Source: Pseudomonas sp. Teo4
GTDB lineage: Bacteria > Pseudomonadota > Gammaproteobacteria > Pseudomonadales > Pseudomonadaceae
Assembly: GCF_034387475.1 (NCBI RefSeq)
Contig: NZ_JAXCIL010000002.1
Span: forward strand, 1,364,001-1,428,000
Length of the DNA: 64,000 nucleotides
Direction: 5' to 3'
Position numbers and translations under genes: made by a program. This document shows, piece by piece, positions 46,526 to 54,588 of this stretch. The notes under the pieces were generated by a model. The model was not told the origin of the DNA and searched no databases. It worked only from the letters and a program-made list of their open reading frames with translations. Each line of letters starts with the position of its first letter. Position 1 is the first letter of the stretch.

Positions 46526-48336
46526 ACCGAGGGGTCCTCCGAGGGTTGCAGGTTGGCACCAGGCTGAGCCACGCGCAGCTGCAAGGTCAGCAGGGCGCCA
46601 CCTTCCGGGTGGTTGCCGAGCAGCAGTTCTCCGCCCAGGGCACGCATCAGGCTTTCACAGATGGCCAGGCCCAGGCCCAAGCCCTGAGTACGGGTCTTGG
46701 TGGTGAAGAACGGCTCCTTGGCATGCTCCAGTGCTTGGCGGCTGAAGCCTGGGCCGTTGTCGCGGATGTACAGGTAGACGTAGTCGTCGCGCTTTTCGGC
46801 ACTCAACCAAAGTCGGCGTGGGTTGGCCTTTTCGGTCAGGGCGTCGAGGGCGTTGGCCAGCAGGTTGCCCAGTACCTGGCGCAGGCGGGTTTCACCCGCT
46901 TGCACCCACAAGGTGGCATCCGGCAGGTCGCGGATCAGCTCCACGGCCATGGCGCGCCGGCGCTTGGCCAACAAGGCCAAGGCGTCGTCCAGCGCGGGTT
47001 GCAGGGCCACGCTTTCCGGGGCATGACGGTCGCGTCGGGCGAAGGCGCGCAGGTGGGCGATGATCGAGGCCATGCGCCCGGTAAGCTCGCCGATCAGCTT
47101 GAGGTTGCCCCGGGCGTCCTCGGTGCGCTGGTGGTCCAGCAGGATCTCGGCGTTTTCGGCATAGCTGCGAATCGCGGCCAGTGGCTGGTTGAGCTCATGG
47201 CTGATGCTCGCCGACATGGTGCCGAGCACCGACAGCTTACCGGCCTGGACCAGCTCGTCCTGGGCGCGGACCAGCTCCTGCTGGGCATCCTCGCGCTCCA
47301 GCACCGCGCTTTTGAGACGGGCGTTGAGGCCTTCAAGGTCGGCGGTACGCTCGATCACGCGCTTTTCCAGCTCCTGGCGGCCACGGGCTTCGAAGTCGAT
47401 GCGGTCGATGTAATGGCGCCGCCGCTGCATCACCAGCCCGGCCAGCAGCATCAATACCAGCAGTGCGCCACCGCCGATGGCCATGACTGTCTGTACCGAG
47501 CGGTCGACCAGGGTGCGCGGGGCGAGAATGCTGACCTGCCAACCGGTTTCCTTGATGTCGCGAGTCTGGATCAGCCAGGCCTCGGGGTTCAGGCTCAATG
47601 GTTGAGGTGCCTGGGTTGGGTAGGGCTGGATGGCAATGATCGCCTGGCGTTCGTCCTCAGTCAGCTCACGGGTGGAACGGAAACGCCAGTCTGGCCGCGA
47701 AGTCAGCACCACGACGCCGTTCTGGTCGGTCAGCAGCAGTTGTTCGGGAGTACGGCCCCAGAGGGTTTCGGTGTGGTCCAGGTCGACCTTTACCACCAGC
47801 ACGCCGACCACCCGTTCGCGATCGCGCACGGCTGCTGCGAAGAAGTAACCGCGCTTGGCCGAGGTGGTGCCCTGGCCGAAGAAGCGTCCCAGACGCCCCT
47901 CCATGGCTTCCATGAAGTAAGGGCGGAAGGCGAAGTTGCGGCCGACGAAGCTGTCGTGTTTGTCCCAGTTCGAAGCGGCCAGGGTGTTGCCGCGCACGTC
48001 CATCAGGTACATCACCTCGGCACCGGTCTGGTGGACGATGTCCTTGAGCAGGCGATTGGCATTGGTGACCGCTTCGAGGCGCAGCGGGTCGGCCAGTACG
48101 TTGCGCAGGGCAGGCAGGTCGCCGAGGATCTGCGGCAAGGTCTCATAACGGTGCAAGGTGCCGAGCAGGTTGGCCACGTAAAGGTCGAGAGTCTGACGAT
48201 TCTGCGAGGCCAGTTCGTCCTGATAGTAGCGCTCGGCCAGGTGATGCAGGGGCCACAGCAACGGGGCCAGGCACAGGGCCAACAGGGCCAGGCTGCGCCA
48301 GCGGGGGCGGCGAGGGGGCGTAGGTTTTGCAATCAT
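46522..48336 (-). CDS. Sensor histidine kinase (DctB/MifS type)
   Basis: 604 residues. Two membrane segments near 16-32 and 284-306 enclose a periplasmic double-Cache sensor of about 250 residues. A coiled coil (RQELEKRVIERTADLEGLNA) leads to the phospho-acceptor His380 in ISHELNQPLAAIRSY. ATPase motifs: NLLANALDAL, DNGPGF, GLGLGLAICESL. This architecture senses C4- or C5-dicarboxylates. Its gene overlaps its response regulator by 4 nt. Confidence 0.91.
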   Translation of the reverse strand: MIAKPTPPRRPRWRSLALLALCLAPLLWPLHHLAERYYQDELASQNRQTLDLYVANLLGTLHRYETLPQILGDLPALRNVLADPLRLEAVTNANRLLKDIVHQTGAEVMYLMDVRGNTLAASNWDKHDSFVGRNFAFRPYFMEAMEGRLGRFFGQGTTSAKRGYFFAAAVRDRERVVGVLVVKVDLDHTETLWGRTPEQLLLTDQNGVVVLTSRPDWRFRSTRELTEDERQAIIAIQPYPTQAPQPLSLNPEAWLIQTRDIKETGWQVSILAPRTLVDRSVQTVMAIGGGALLVLMLLAGLVMQRRRHYIDRIDFEARGRQELEKRVIERTADLEGLNARLKSAVLEREDAQQELVRAQDELVQAGKLSVLGTMSASISHELNQPLAAIRSYAENAEILLDHQRTEDARGNLKLIGELTGRMASIIAHLRAFARRDRHAPESVALQPALDDALALLAKRRRAMAVELIRDLPDATLWVQAGETRLRQVLGNLLANALDALTEKANPRRLWLSAEKRDDYVYLYIRDNGPGFSRQALEHAKEPFFTTKTRTQGLGLGLAICESLMRALGGELLLGNHPEGGALLTLQLRVAQPGANLQPSEDPSV

Positions 48337-48419
48337 CGCGTAATGGCGCCAGAAGGGTCTGGCGCAATTATGCGCTAGTTAAGGCAGGCGATCAGCGCCT
48401 GCCGTTTTCTTGCAAGGGC

Positions 48420-48965
48420 TCAGGGGAACAAGTCGGCTTCGTTCAACAGTGTGCCGGCCTGGTCTTTGGCAGAAAGGATCGGCGGCCTTTCCAGGCCCCA
48501 ATCGATGGCCAGTTGCGGGTCATCCCAGCGGATGCAGCGTTCGGCAGCGGGGTTGTAGTAGTCGGTGGTTTTGTACAGGAAGTCGGCCGAGTCGCTCAGC
48601 ACCAGGAAACCGTGGGCGAACCCTGGTGGAATCCAGAACTGACGGTGGTCTGCGGCGCTCAGTCTGGTGGCCACCCAACGGCCGAACGTGGGCGAGCTGC
48701 GGCGAATGTCCACGGCCACATCCAGCACCTCGCCATGGGTCACCCGGACCAGTTTCCCCTGAGGGTTGTCGATCTGGTAGTGCAGCCCTCGCAGCACACC
48801 GCGCTGTGAGCGCGAGTGGTTGTCCTGGACGAAGTGGGCCGTGAACCCTGTCTGCCTGGCGAATTCGCGGGCGTTGAAGCTTTCGAAGAAGAATCCGCGG
48901 CTGTCGCCGAAGACCTTGGGTTCGATGATCAGTACATCAGGGATGTCGGTGGCGATGATGTTCAT
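48420..48965 (-). CDS. rfbC: dTDP-4-dehydrorhamnose 3,5-epimerase
   Basis: 181 residues from MNIIATDIPDVLIIEPKVFG. Catalytic His in RGVLRGLHYQ, followed by GKLVRVTHGEVLDVAVDIR, FWIPPGFAHGFLVLSD and YKTTDYYNPAAERCIRWDDP. It makes the rhamnose precursor for O-antigen or rhamnolipid. None of rfbA, rfbB or rfbD is nearby, so the gene is isolated. Local composition is slightly lower in GC than its neighbours. Confidence 0.93.
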   Translation of the reverse strand: MNIIATDIPDVLIIEPKVFGDSRGFFFESFNAREFARQTGFTAHFVQDNHSRSQRGVLRGLHYQIDNPQGKLVRVTHGEVLDVAVDIRRSSPTFGRWVATRLSAADHRQFWIPPGFAHGFLVLSDSADFLYKTTDYYNPAAERCIRWDDPQLAIDWGLERPPILSAKDQAGTLLNEADLFP

Positions 48966-49374
48966 GGCGATAACTTGACCCGTGAGCGCTGGGTTCGACC
49001 GTGTGAGTCCCTTTTTCAATTTAGCCGCCTTGGCCTCTTGCAGCCTAGATTGCCAGCATGGCAGCGCTTCGGGGCACTCTGATCATTTCATCTTCATCGC
49101 TTGTTTATCGGCGGCTTTACAGGCGAGATAAGCGAAAAGTGAAATAGCTTTCATCTTTAATGCCCTGTGGCTCACGGCTGCAGCGGAGGCTTGGCTAAGA
49201 CCTGTAACACGGCTGTTGTATCTGGTTAAATCGATTGTTATCGATGTGATGCGCTTCCGTATGTCTAAACTGTTAGTTATCCCACTTCTAAAGCCGATAT
49301 TTATCGGTTAAATTGACTGACAAGTGAACAGATCAACCCCTGGCCAGCACGCCGGGCTCTACAAGAGGTTAACC
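48966..49374. other. 409-bp intergenic region between rfbC and aguA
   Basis: Relatively AT-rich, with no credible gene. It contains CCGATA tt TATCGG (49294-49307), a perfect dyad 68 nt before the aguA ATG, and two close copies of atcgat around 49233-49248. These are candidate operators for aguA. Confidence 0.5.
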
Positions 49375-50481
49375 ATGAAAACCCTTAACTCGACACCTCG
49401 CGCCGACGGCTTCCACATGCCTGCCGAGTGGGCGCCGCAGAGCCAGGTCTGGATGGTCTGGCCAGAGCGCCCGGACAACTGGCGTCTGGGCGGCAAGCCG
49501 GCGCAGGCCGCTCACGTGACCCTGGCCAAGGCCATCGCACGCTTCGAGCCGGTGACCGTGGCGGTTTCCGCCGGCCAGTACGAGAACGCCCGTCGCCAGC
49601 TCGACCTGCCGAACATCCGCGTGGTTGAAATCAGCAACGATGACGCGTGGGTGCGTGACACCGGCCCGACCTTCGTCATCAACGACCATGGCGAAGTGCG
49701 CGGTGTGGACTGGGGCTTCAACGCCTGGGGTGGTTTCGATGGTGGCCTTTATGCGCCGTGGAACCGCGACGAAGAGCTGGCGGCCAAGGTATTGGAGATG
49801 GAGCGTTGCCAGCGCTACCACACCGAGGGCTTCGTGCTTGAGGGTGGTTCGATTCACGTCGATGGCGAAGGCACTCTGATCACCACCGAGGAATGCCTGC
49901 TCAACCGTAATCGCAACCCGCACCTGAACCGCGAGCAGATCGAAGACATTCTGCGCGAGCACCTGTCGGTCGAGACCATCGTCTGGCTGCCGGATGGCCT
50001 GTACAACGACGAAACCGACGGCCATGTCGACAACTTCTGCTGTTACGTCAGCCCAGGTGAAGTGTTACTGGCCTGGACCGATGATTCCAACGATCCCAAC
50101 TATGCACGCTGCCACGCCGCTTATGACGTGCTGAAAAACAGCCGTGACGCCAAGGGACGCGAGTTTGTGGTGCATAAAATGCCGATTCCAGGCCCTCTGT
50201 TCGCCACCCAGGCAGAGTGCGACGGCGTCGACCACGTCGTCGGTAGCCAGGAGCGCGACCCCTCGGTTCGCCTGGCCGGTTCGTACGTGAACTTCCTGAT
50301 CGTCAACGGCGGGATCATCGCGCCAAGCTTCGATGACCCGGCAGATGCGCAAGCTAGAGCGATTCTGGCCAAGGTCTTCCCAGACCACGAAGTGGTGATG
50401 ATTCCGGGGCGTGAACTGCTGCTGGGGGGTGGCAACATCCACTGTCTGACTCAACAGCAACCGGCACCGGTTAAACGCTGA
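49375..50481 (+). CDS. aguA: Agmatine deiminase
   Basis: 368 residues from [22 protein letters not shown]-type guanidino-modifying fold: [79 protein letters not shown], and the nucleophile Cys in [14 protein letters not shown]. It turns agmatine into N-carbamoylputrescine. No aguB is adjacent. Ribosome site agaggtt. Confidence 0.95.
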   Translation: MKTLNSTPRADGFHMPAEWAPQSQVWMVWPERPDNWRLGGKPAQAAHVTLAKAIARFEPVTVAVSAGQYENARRQLDLPNIRVVEISNDDAWVRDTGPTFVINDHGEVRGVDWGFNAWGGFDGGLYAPWNRDEELAAKVLEMERCQRYHTEGFVLEGGSIHVDGEGTLITTEECLLNRNRNPHLNREQIEDILREHLSVETIVWLPDGLYNDETDGHVDNFCCYVSPGEVLLAWTDDSNDPNYARCHAAYDVLKNSRDAKGREFVVHKMPIPGPLFATQAECDGVDHVVGSQERDPSVRLAGSYVNFLIVNGGIIAPSFDDPADAQARAILAKVFPDHEVVMIPGRELLLGGGNIHCLTQQQPAPVKR

Positions 50482-50501
50482 TACACAACGCTCGCAAAAG
50501 G

Positions 50502-50524
50502 CCCGTCGATAGACGGGTTTTTTG
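50502..50524 (+). terminator. Intrinsic terminator of aguA
   Basis: cccgtc, loop gata, gacggg, then six T. Confidence 0.9.
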
Positions 50525-50666
50525 TTTCCGGCAGATGCGCGGCTGCTCACATGGCATATGTTTTGTATTGTTTTTCATGGGCTTAGACCCAGCAGACGGG
50601 ACTCTCCGTTCTGTAACAATACAAACGTAAATTTGCCGCTCACGGGCCCAGGGAGTACGTGTAAAG

Positions 50667-50864
50667 ATGAATGCAGCAAGTGAGTCGGCATTGCCCCCAT
50701 CGGCAGTGAACCACCAATCGCTCCAGATTCTGGCGCAGTGGTTGAAACACCATGGAAGCAACCGGGTCAGGACGACCGACCCACGACGCGTGCTGGACGG
50801 GCGTTACCCCCAAGGGCTGATCAGCGATGCAGAGCTCGAGGCGCTGCTGGCCGTATGGCATTGA
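50667..50864 (+). CDS. Small conserved-looking protein of unknown function
   Basis: 65 residues, no signal peptide, no membrane helix. Polar/helical: SLQILAQWLKHHGSNRVRTT, DPRRVLDGRYPQGLISDAEL, EALLAVWH. Support for a real gene: a promoter-length spacer after the aguA terminator, and a perfect terminator 27 nt after its stop. I do not recognise the family; the basic helical middle could bind nucleic acid. Confidence 0.6.
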   Translation: MNAASESALPPSAVNHQSLQILAQWLKHHGSNRVRTTDPRRVLDGRYPQGLISDAELEALLAVWH

Positions 50865-50890
50865 TCAGGGGATAACCCGTCAGGAAAACA

Positions 50891-50925
50891 AAAACGCCAC
50901 CGCAATCGCGGTGGCGTTTTCATTT
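50891..50925. terminator. Terminator with perfect 13-bp stem
   Basis: aaaacgccaccgc (50891-50903) and gcggtggcgtttt (50908-50920). The A-run and T-run make it bidirectional. Confidence 0.9.
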
Positions 50926-50961
50926 GTGGGTGTCACCGTGGCTGCATGGCGCGTCGATGTT

Positions 50962-50981
50962 GTCGACCTGGTCAGGTCGAC
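50962..50981. promoter_or_regulatory. Perfect 20-bp dyad upstream of the OprQ-like porin
   Basis: GTCGACCT, ggtc, AGGTCGAC. It lies about 125 nt before the proposed porin promoter and is followed by tttt. It reads either as an operator or as a short terminator. Confidence 0.4.
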
Positions 50982-51074
50982 TTTTCCGACTAGAGATAAA
51001 TTCTCTTTGTCCGGCATTGTCCTGCATGGAAATGCACCAGACCTTTGGGTGATTTTGGTTATAACAACCTGCAT

Positions 51075-51090
51075 TTCACGAGTTTTTGAC
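51075..51090 (+). promoter_or_regulatory. Candidate ColR-type site overlapping the porin promoter
   Basis: TTCACGAGTTTTTGAC matches the recalled ColR consensus at nearly all fixed positions. It overlaps the -35 box, which would suit repression. I recall the homologous porin as a ColR target in P. putida. Confidence 0.45.
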
Positions 51091-51115
51091 ATTTGTAATC
51101 GCGCGCGGCTACGAT
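51086..51115 (+). promoter_or_regulatory. Sigma-70 type promoter of the OprQ-like porin
   Basis: TTGACA (51086-51091), 18-nt spacer, TACGAT (51110-51115). Transcription would start near 51122, giving a leader of about 160 nt. Confidence 0.55.
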
Positions 51116-51121
51116 TCGGCC

Positions 51122-51190
51122 AACGCCTGCTGGCCACCTGAGGCCATGCTGCTGCACAAGGCCCGCCACACGACCATTGGCGGGCTTTTC
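51122..51190 (+). ncRNA. Candidate leader RNA / small RNA ending in an intrinsic terminator
   Basis: From the proposed start a structured segment (ggccaacgcctgctggcc is itself a hairpin) runs to a strong hairpin, gcccgcca (51161-51168) with tggcgggc (51178-51185), followed by tttt. The hairpin is about 95 nt before the porin ATG. It may attenuate the porin transcript or release a 70-nt RNA. Confidence 0.4.
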
Positions 51191-51284
51191 AGTTTGGATC
51201 CGCAAAGCGTCGAACCTACGAAGGGGCGTTGGTTCCTGGCGTCATATTGCAGAGCGTTTTTGATTAAGAAATAAGGAAAACAAC

Positions 51285-52607
51285 ATGTTGAAAACCAGGA
51301 TCAGCCTGGTCGCCTTGGCGATGATCGCCGCGACCCAGGCCCAGGCCAACGAGCAGGCCGAAAGCAAGGGCTTCGTCGAAGACAGTCACGCAAACGTTCT
51401 CCTGCGTAACGCTTACATCAACCGTGACAAGAAACACGGTACCGATGACCAGATCGAGTGGGGCCAGGCGTTCATCGCCAACTTCTCCTCTGGCTTCACC
51501 CAAGGCACCGTCGGTGTCGGCGTCGACGCATTCGGCCTGTACGCCGTGCGTCTGGACGGCGGCAAGGGCCACAACGGTGGCGGCGGCGTCGACTTCTTCA
51601 AACCGCACAACACCAAGAATGCCGATGGCAACGCCAGCGGGCCGCATGACTTGGCGCGTGCTGGCGCTGCCGTGAAGTTCCGCATCTCCAACACTGTGCT
51701 GAAGTACGGTGACCAGATGCCGACCCTGCCAGTGCTGCAATACGACGACGGCCGTCTGTTGCCAGAAAGCTTCACCGGCACCCTGCTGACCTCCAAGGAG
51801 ATCGAGGGCCTGGAAGTGAACGTCGGTCGTTTCACTCAGGAAGCGCGTAAAAGTGCCGAGCGTCGTGACGGTGGCGGTCTGAAGTCGATCAACGTCTACG
51901 GTGCCAGCTACAAGTTCACCGACAACTTCACCGCCTCGCTGTACGCGGCTGAAAACGAAGACGTGCTCAAGCGCCAGTACCTGGGCCTGAACTACGTGTT
52001 CCCGATCGCCAACGACCAGTCCCTGACCCTGGACTTCAACGGCTATCGTTCGGACATCGACAAAGAATTCGTACGTTCCGCCGAGCTCATGGGTGACTCC
52101 AACGTCATCTGGAGCCTGGCTGCAACCTACGCCTATGGCCCTCACTCCTTCACCATCGCGCACCAGCGCAGCACCGGCAGCACCGGCTACAACTACGGTG
52201 GCTACCAGAACGCAGGTGGTGTGGGTGACGGTGGTTCGACCATCTACCTGGCCAACTCCTACTGGTCCGACTTCAACGCTGAAGACGAGCGCTCCTGGCA
52301 GCTGGGCTATGGCCTGGACTTCGGTGCCTACGGCATTCCAGGCCTGACCTACAAGCTGGCCTACGTGGTGGGTGACAACATCAACACCGCCAACCTGGCC
52401 AATCCGCAAGGCTTCGGCGAAGGTAAAGAGCGCGAAATCTTCAACCAGATCCGTTACGTCGTTCAGGACGGCCCGGCCAAGGACCTGTCGATCAAGCTGC
52501 GTAGCTCGTTCGTGCGCACCAACAACGCTGTCCAGCAGAACGGCAACTACATGGACGACGGCAACGAAGTCCGCGTATTCGTCGAATACCCGATCAGCAT
52601 CTTCTGA
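51285..52607 (+). CDS. oprQ: OprD family porin, OprQ-like
   Basis: 440 residues. The signal peptide ends at TQAQA (about residue 21), then KGFVEDSHANVLLRNAYINR, GQAFIANFSSGFTQGTVGVG and VGVDAFGLYAVRLDGGKGHN. The last residue is Phe (VFVEYPISIF), as required for BAM recognition. It is homologous to the porin at 16.6 kb but not a recent duplicate. The symbol rests on gene context (next to aguA and the glutamate synthase-like gene) and is less sure than the family. Confidence 0.85.
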   Translation: MLKTRISLVALAMIAATQAQANEQAESKGFVEDSHANVLLRNAYINRDKKHGTDDQIEWGQAFIANFSSGFTQGTVGVGVDAFGLYAVRLDGGKGHNGGGGVDFFKPHNTKNADGNASGPHDLARAGAAVKFRISNTVLKYGDQMPTLPVLQYDDGRLLPESFTGTLLTSKEIEGLEVNVGRFTQEARKSAERRDGGGLKSINVYGASYKFTDNFTASLYAAENEDVLKRQYLGLNYVFPIANDQSLTLDFNGYRSDIDKEFVRSAELMGDSNVIWSLAATYAYGPHSFTIAHQRSTGSTGYNYGGYQNAGGVGDGGSTIYLANSYWSDFNAEDERSWQLGYGLDFGAYGIPGLTYKLAYVVGDNINTANLANPQGFGEGKEREIFNQIRYVVQDGPAKDLSIKLRSSFVRTNNAVQQNGNYMDDGNEVRVFVEYPISIF

Positions 52608-52617
52608 TTGGATGACC

Positions 52618-52707
52618 TGATCGCCGGCAAGCCGGCTGCCACAAGTGCTGCGCTGATCCTGAGATCACTGCAACCCCTGTGGGAGCCGCCTTGCCGGCGA
52701 TGAGGCC
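52618..52707. repeat. REP pair (inverted)
   Basis: Units near 52618-52652 and 52674-52707 between the convergent porin and glutamate synthase-like genes. Confidence 0.85.
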
Positions 52708-54369
52708 CTAAGCAGGTTCCACCTCTTCCTGGCGAATCATCTTCGCTAGCGCTGTGTCACTTGCCTGTGGCGCAAAGCTGTCACTGCGCGCCATGCGCCA
52801 CATCCGTGCATAGAACTCACTTTCGATCGAGCCACTGAGCAATTCGCCGGGCTTGAGGAACTGGTGCAGGTCAGAAAACAAACTGATTTCGCTGGTGCTG
52901 ATGCGCCGCGCCAGGTGCTTTGGCTTGAGCTCCGACGGGTGCTCCAGGCCGGCCGCCGCAAGCATTTCGGCCAAGGCATGCAGGGTATTGCGGTGGAAAC
53001 TGGCCACGCGCTCGGATTTCTCCGGCACCACCAGTGCACGCTGGCGCAGCGGGTCTTGGGTCGCTACACCGGTCGGGCACTTGTTGGTGTGGCAACTTTG
53101 CGACTGGATACAGCCAATGGCGAACATGAAGCCACGCGCCGAGTTGACCCAATCGGCACCGATGGCCAATACACTGGCGATATCGAAGGCACTGACGATC
53201 TTGCCGGCTGCGCCGATGCGGATGCTGCTGCGCAGGTTCAGGCCAACCAAGGTGTTGTGCACGAACATCAGGCCTTCGCGCATGGGTACGCCCATGTTGT
53301 CGCTGAACTCACGAGGCGCCGCGCCGGTGCCACCTTCCTTGCCATCGACGACGATGAAGTCCGGGGTGATGCCCGTGACCAGCATGGCCTTGGCAATGGC
53401 CATGAACTCCCACGGGTGGCCCAGGCAGAACTTGAACCCCACCGGCTTGCCGCCCGACAACTCACGCAGGCTGGCAATGAACTGCAGCAACTGCACCGGT
53501 GTACGGAAGGCGCTGTGCGCCGCGGGTGAAATGCAGTCTTCGCCAACCCGTACGCCACGGGTGGTGGCGATTTCCGGGCTGACCTTGTGCCCCGGCAGAA
53601 TCCCACCATGGCCAGGTTTGGCGCCCTGACTGAGCTTTACCTCGATCATCTTCACCTGGGGCGAGCGCGCCTGTTCGGCGAACCGCTTGGGGTCGAAGTG
53701 GCCATCTTCGGTGCGGCAACCGAAGTAGCCGCTGCCAATTTCCCAAATCAGGTCGCCACCATGTTCGCGATGGTAAGGGCTGATGCTGCCCTCGCCGGTG
53801 TCATGGGCGAAGCGCCCCAGGCGTGCGCCTTGGTTCAGCGCCGCAATGGCGTTGGCGCTGAGGGCGCCGAAGCTCATGGCCGAGATGTTGAAGATCGACG
53901 CCGAATACGGCAGCCGGCACTGTGGGCCGCCAATGGCGATACGGAACGACGCCGGGTCTGGCGTGGCCACCGGCACCATCGAGTGGCTGATGAATTCGAA
54001 GCCTGGCTTGTAGGCATCGTTGAGGGTGCCGAAGGCCTTCTCGGCGCTTTCGTTCTTGGCTCGGGCATACACCAGCGAACGCTGGGAGCGGGAGAAGGGC
54101 AGCTTGTCGTCGTCGCCTTCGATCAGGTACTGGCGGATTTCCGGGCGAATGGTCTCGATCAGGTAGCGAATGTTGCCCAGGATCGGGTAGTTGCGCCGCA
54201 CCGCATGGTGGCTTTGACGCAAGTCGTTGAGGCCGACCAGGCTGAGCAGGGCGGTGATGAGGGTGACGGGCCAGAGCCAGGTGTGCTGGCCAAGGTACGG
54301 CAGGCTCGCGAAGGTGAAGATCAGGCAGGTAGCCAGACAGGCGTAGCGGCTGGGTAGAGAGTGTTTCAT
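52708..54369 (-). CDS. FMN-binding glutamate synthase family membrane protein
   Basis: 553 residues. Two N-terminal membrane segments (LATCLIFTFASLPYLGQHTW and the next stretch to about 47) precede a GltB-type FMN barrel: AMSFGALSANAIAALNQGAR, GGILPGHKVSPEIATTRGV, VVDGKEGGTGAAPREFSDNM, and a 3Fe-4S-type region with cysteines in GCIQSQSCHTNKCPTGVATQ. It lacks the glutaminase domain, so it is not a complete glutamate synthase. Electron donor and substrate are unknown. The gene stands alone. Confidence 0.85.
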   Translation of the reverse strand: MKHSLPSRYACLATCLIFTFASLPYLGQHTWLWPVTLITALLSLVGLNDLRQSHHAVRRNYPILGNIRYLIETIRPEIRQYLIEGDDDKLPFSRSQRSLVYARAKNESAEKAFGTLNDAYKPGFEFISHSMVPVATPDPASFRIAIGGPQCRLPYSASIFNISAMSFGALSANAIAALNQGARLGRFAHDTGEGSISPYHREHGGDLIWEIGSGYFGCRTEDGHFDPKRFAEQARSPQVKMIEVKLSQGAKPGHGGILPGHKVSPEIATTRGVRVGEDCISPAAHSAFRTPVQLLQFIASLRELSGGKPVGFKFCLGHPWEFMAIAKAMLVTGITPDFIVVDGKEGGTGAAPREFSDNMGVPMREGLMFVHNTLVGLNLRSSIRIGAAGKIVSAFDIASVLAIGADWVNSARGFMFAIGCIQSQSCHTNKCPTGVATQDPLRQRALVVPEKSERVASFHRNTLHALAEMLAAAGLEHPSELKPKHLARRISTSEISLFSDLHQFLKPGELLSGSIESEFYARMWRMARSDSFAPQASDTALAKMIRQEEVEPA

Positions 54370-54481
54370 GGATCCATCGCTGACAGGATGACCGGGCCTA
54401 GGATAGGCAAAGCGTCAGCTTGGAAAACCTGGGGAATTGGTAAAACACTGTTACGCGTTGGTGGGTTGTGTTGTTGTTTTG

Positions 54482-54574
54482 GGCCTCATCGCCGGCAAGC
54501 CGGCTCCTACAGGTACAGCGGTGATCTCAAGGTTGGCGCGGTCCCTGTGGGAGCCGGCTTGCCGGCGATGAGGC
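54482..54574. repeat. REP pair (inverted)
   Basis: gcctcatcgccggcaagccg near 54483 and ggcttgccggcgatgaggc near 54555 face each other upstream of the glutamate synthase-like gene. Confidence 0.88.
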
Positions 54575-54588
54575 CGGTACAGCCAGCC

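Noticed and set aside
46510..48378. Long plus-strand frame opposite the DctB-type kinase, and similar ones at 14279-16138, 38808-40901 and 1055-2539
   Set aside because: Same cause: high GC at third positions keeps the antisense frame open. Each lies over a complete, recognisable gene.
50962..50985. A terminator for the 65-residue gene
   Set aside because: That gene already has a perfect terminator at 50891-50925. The dyad is better described as a possible operator.
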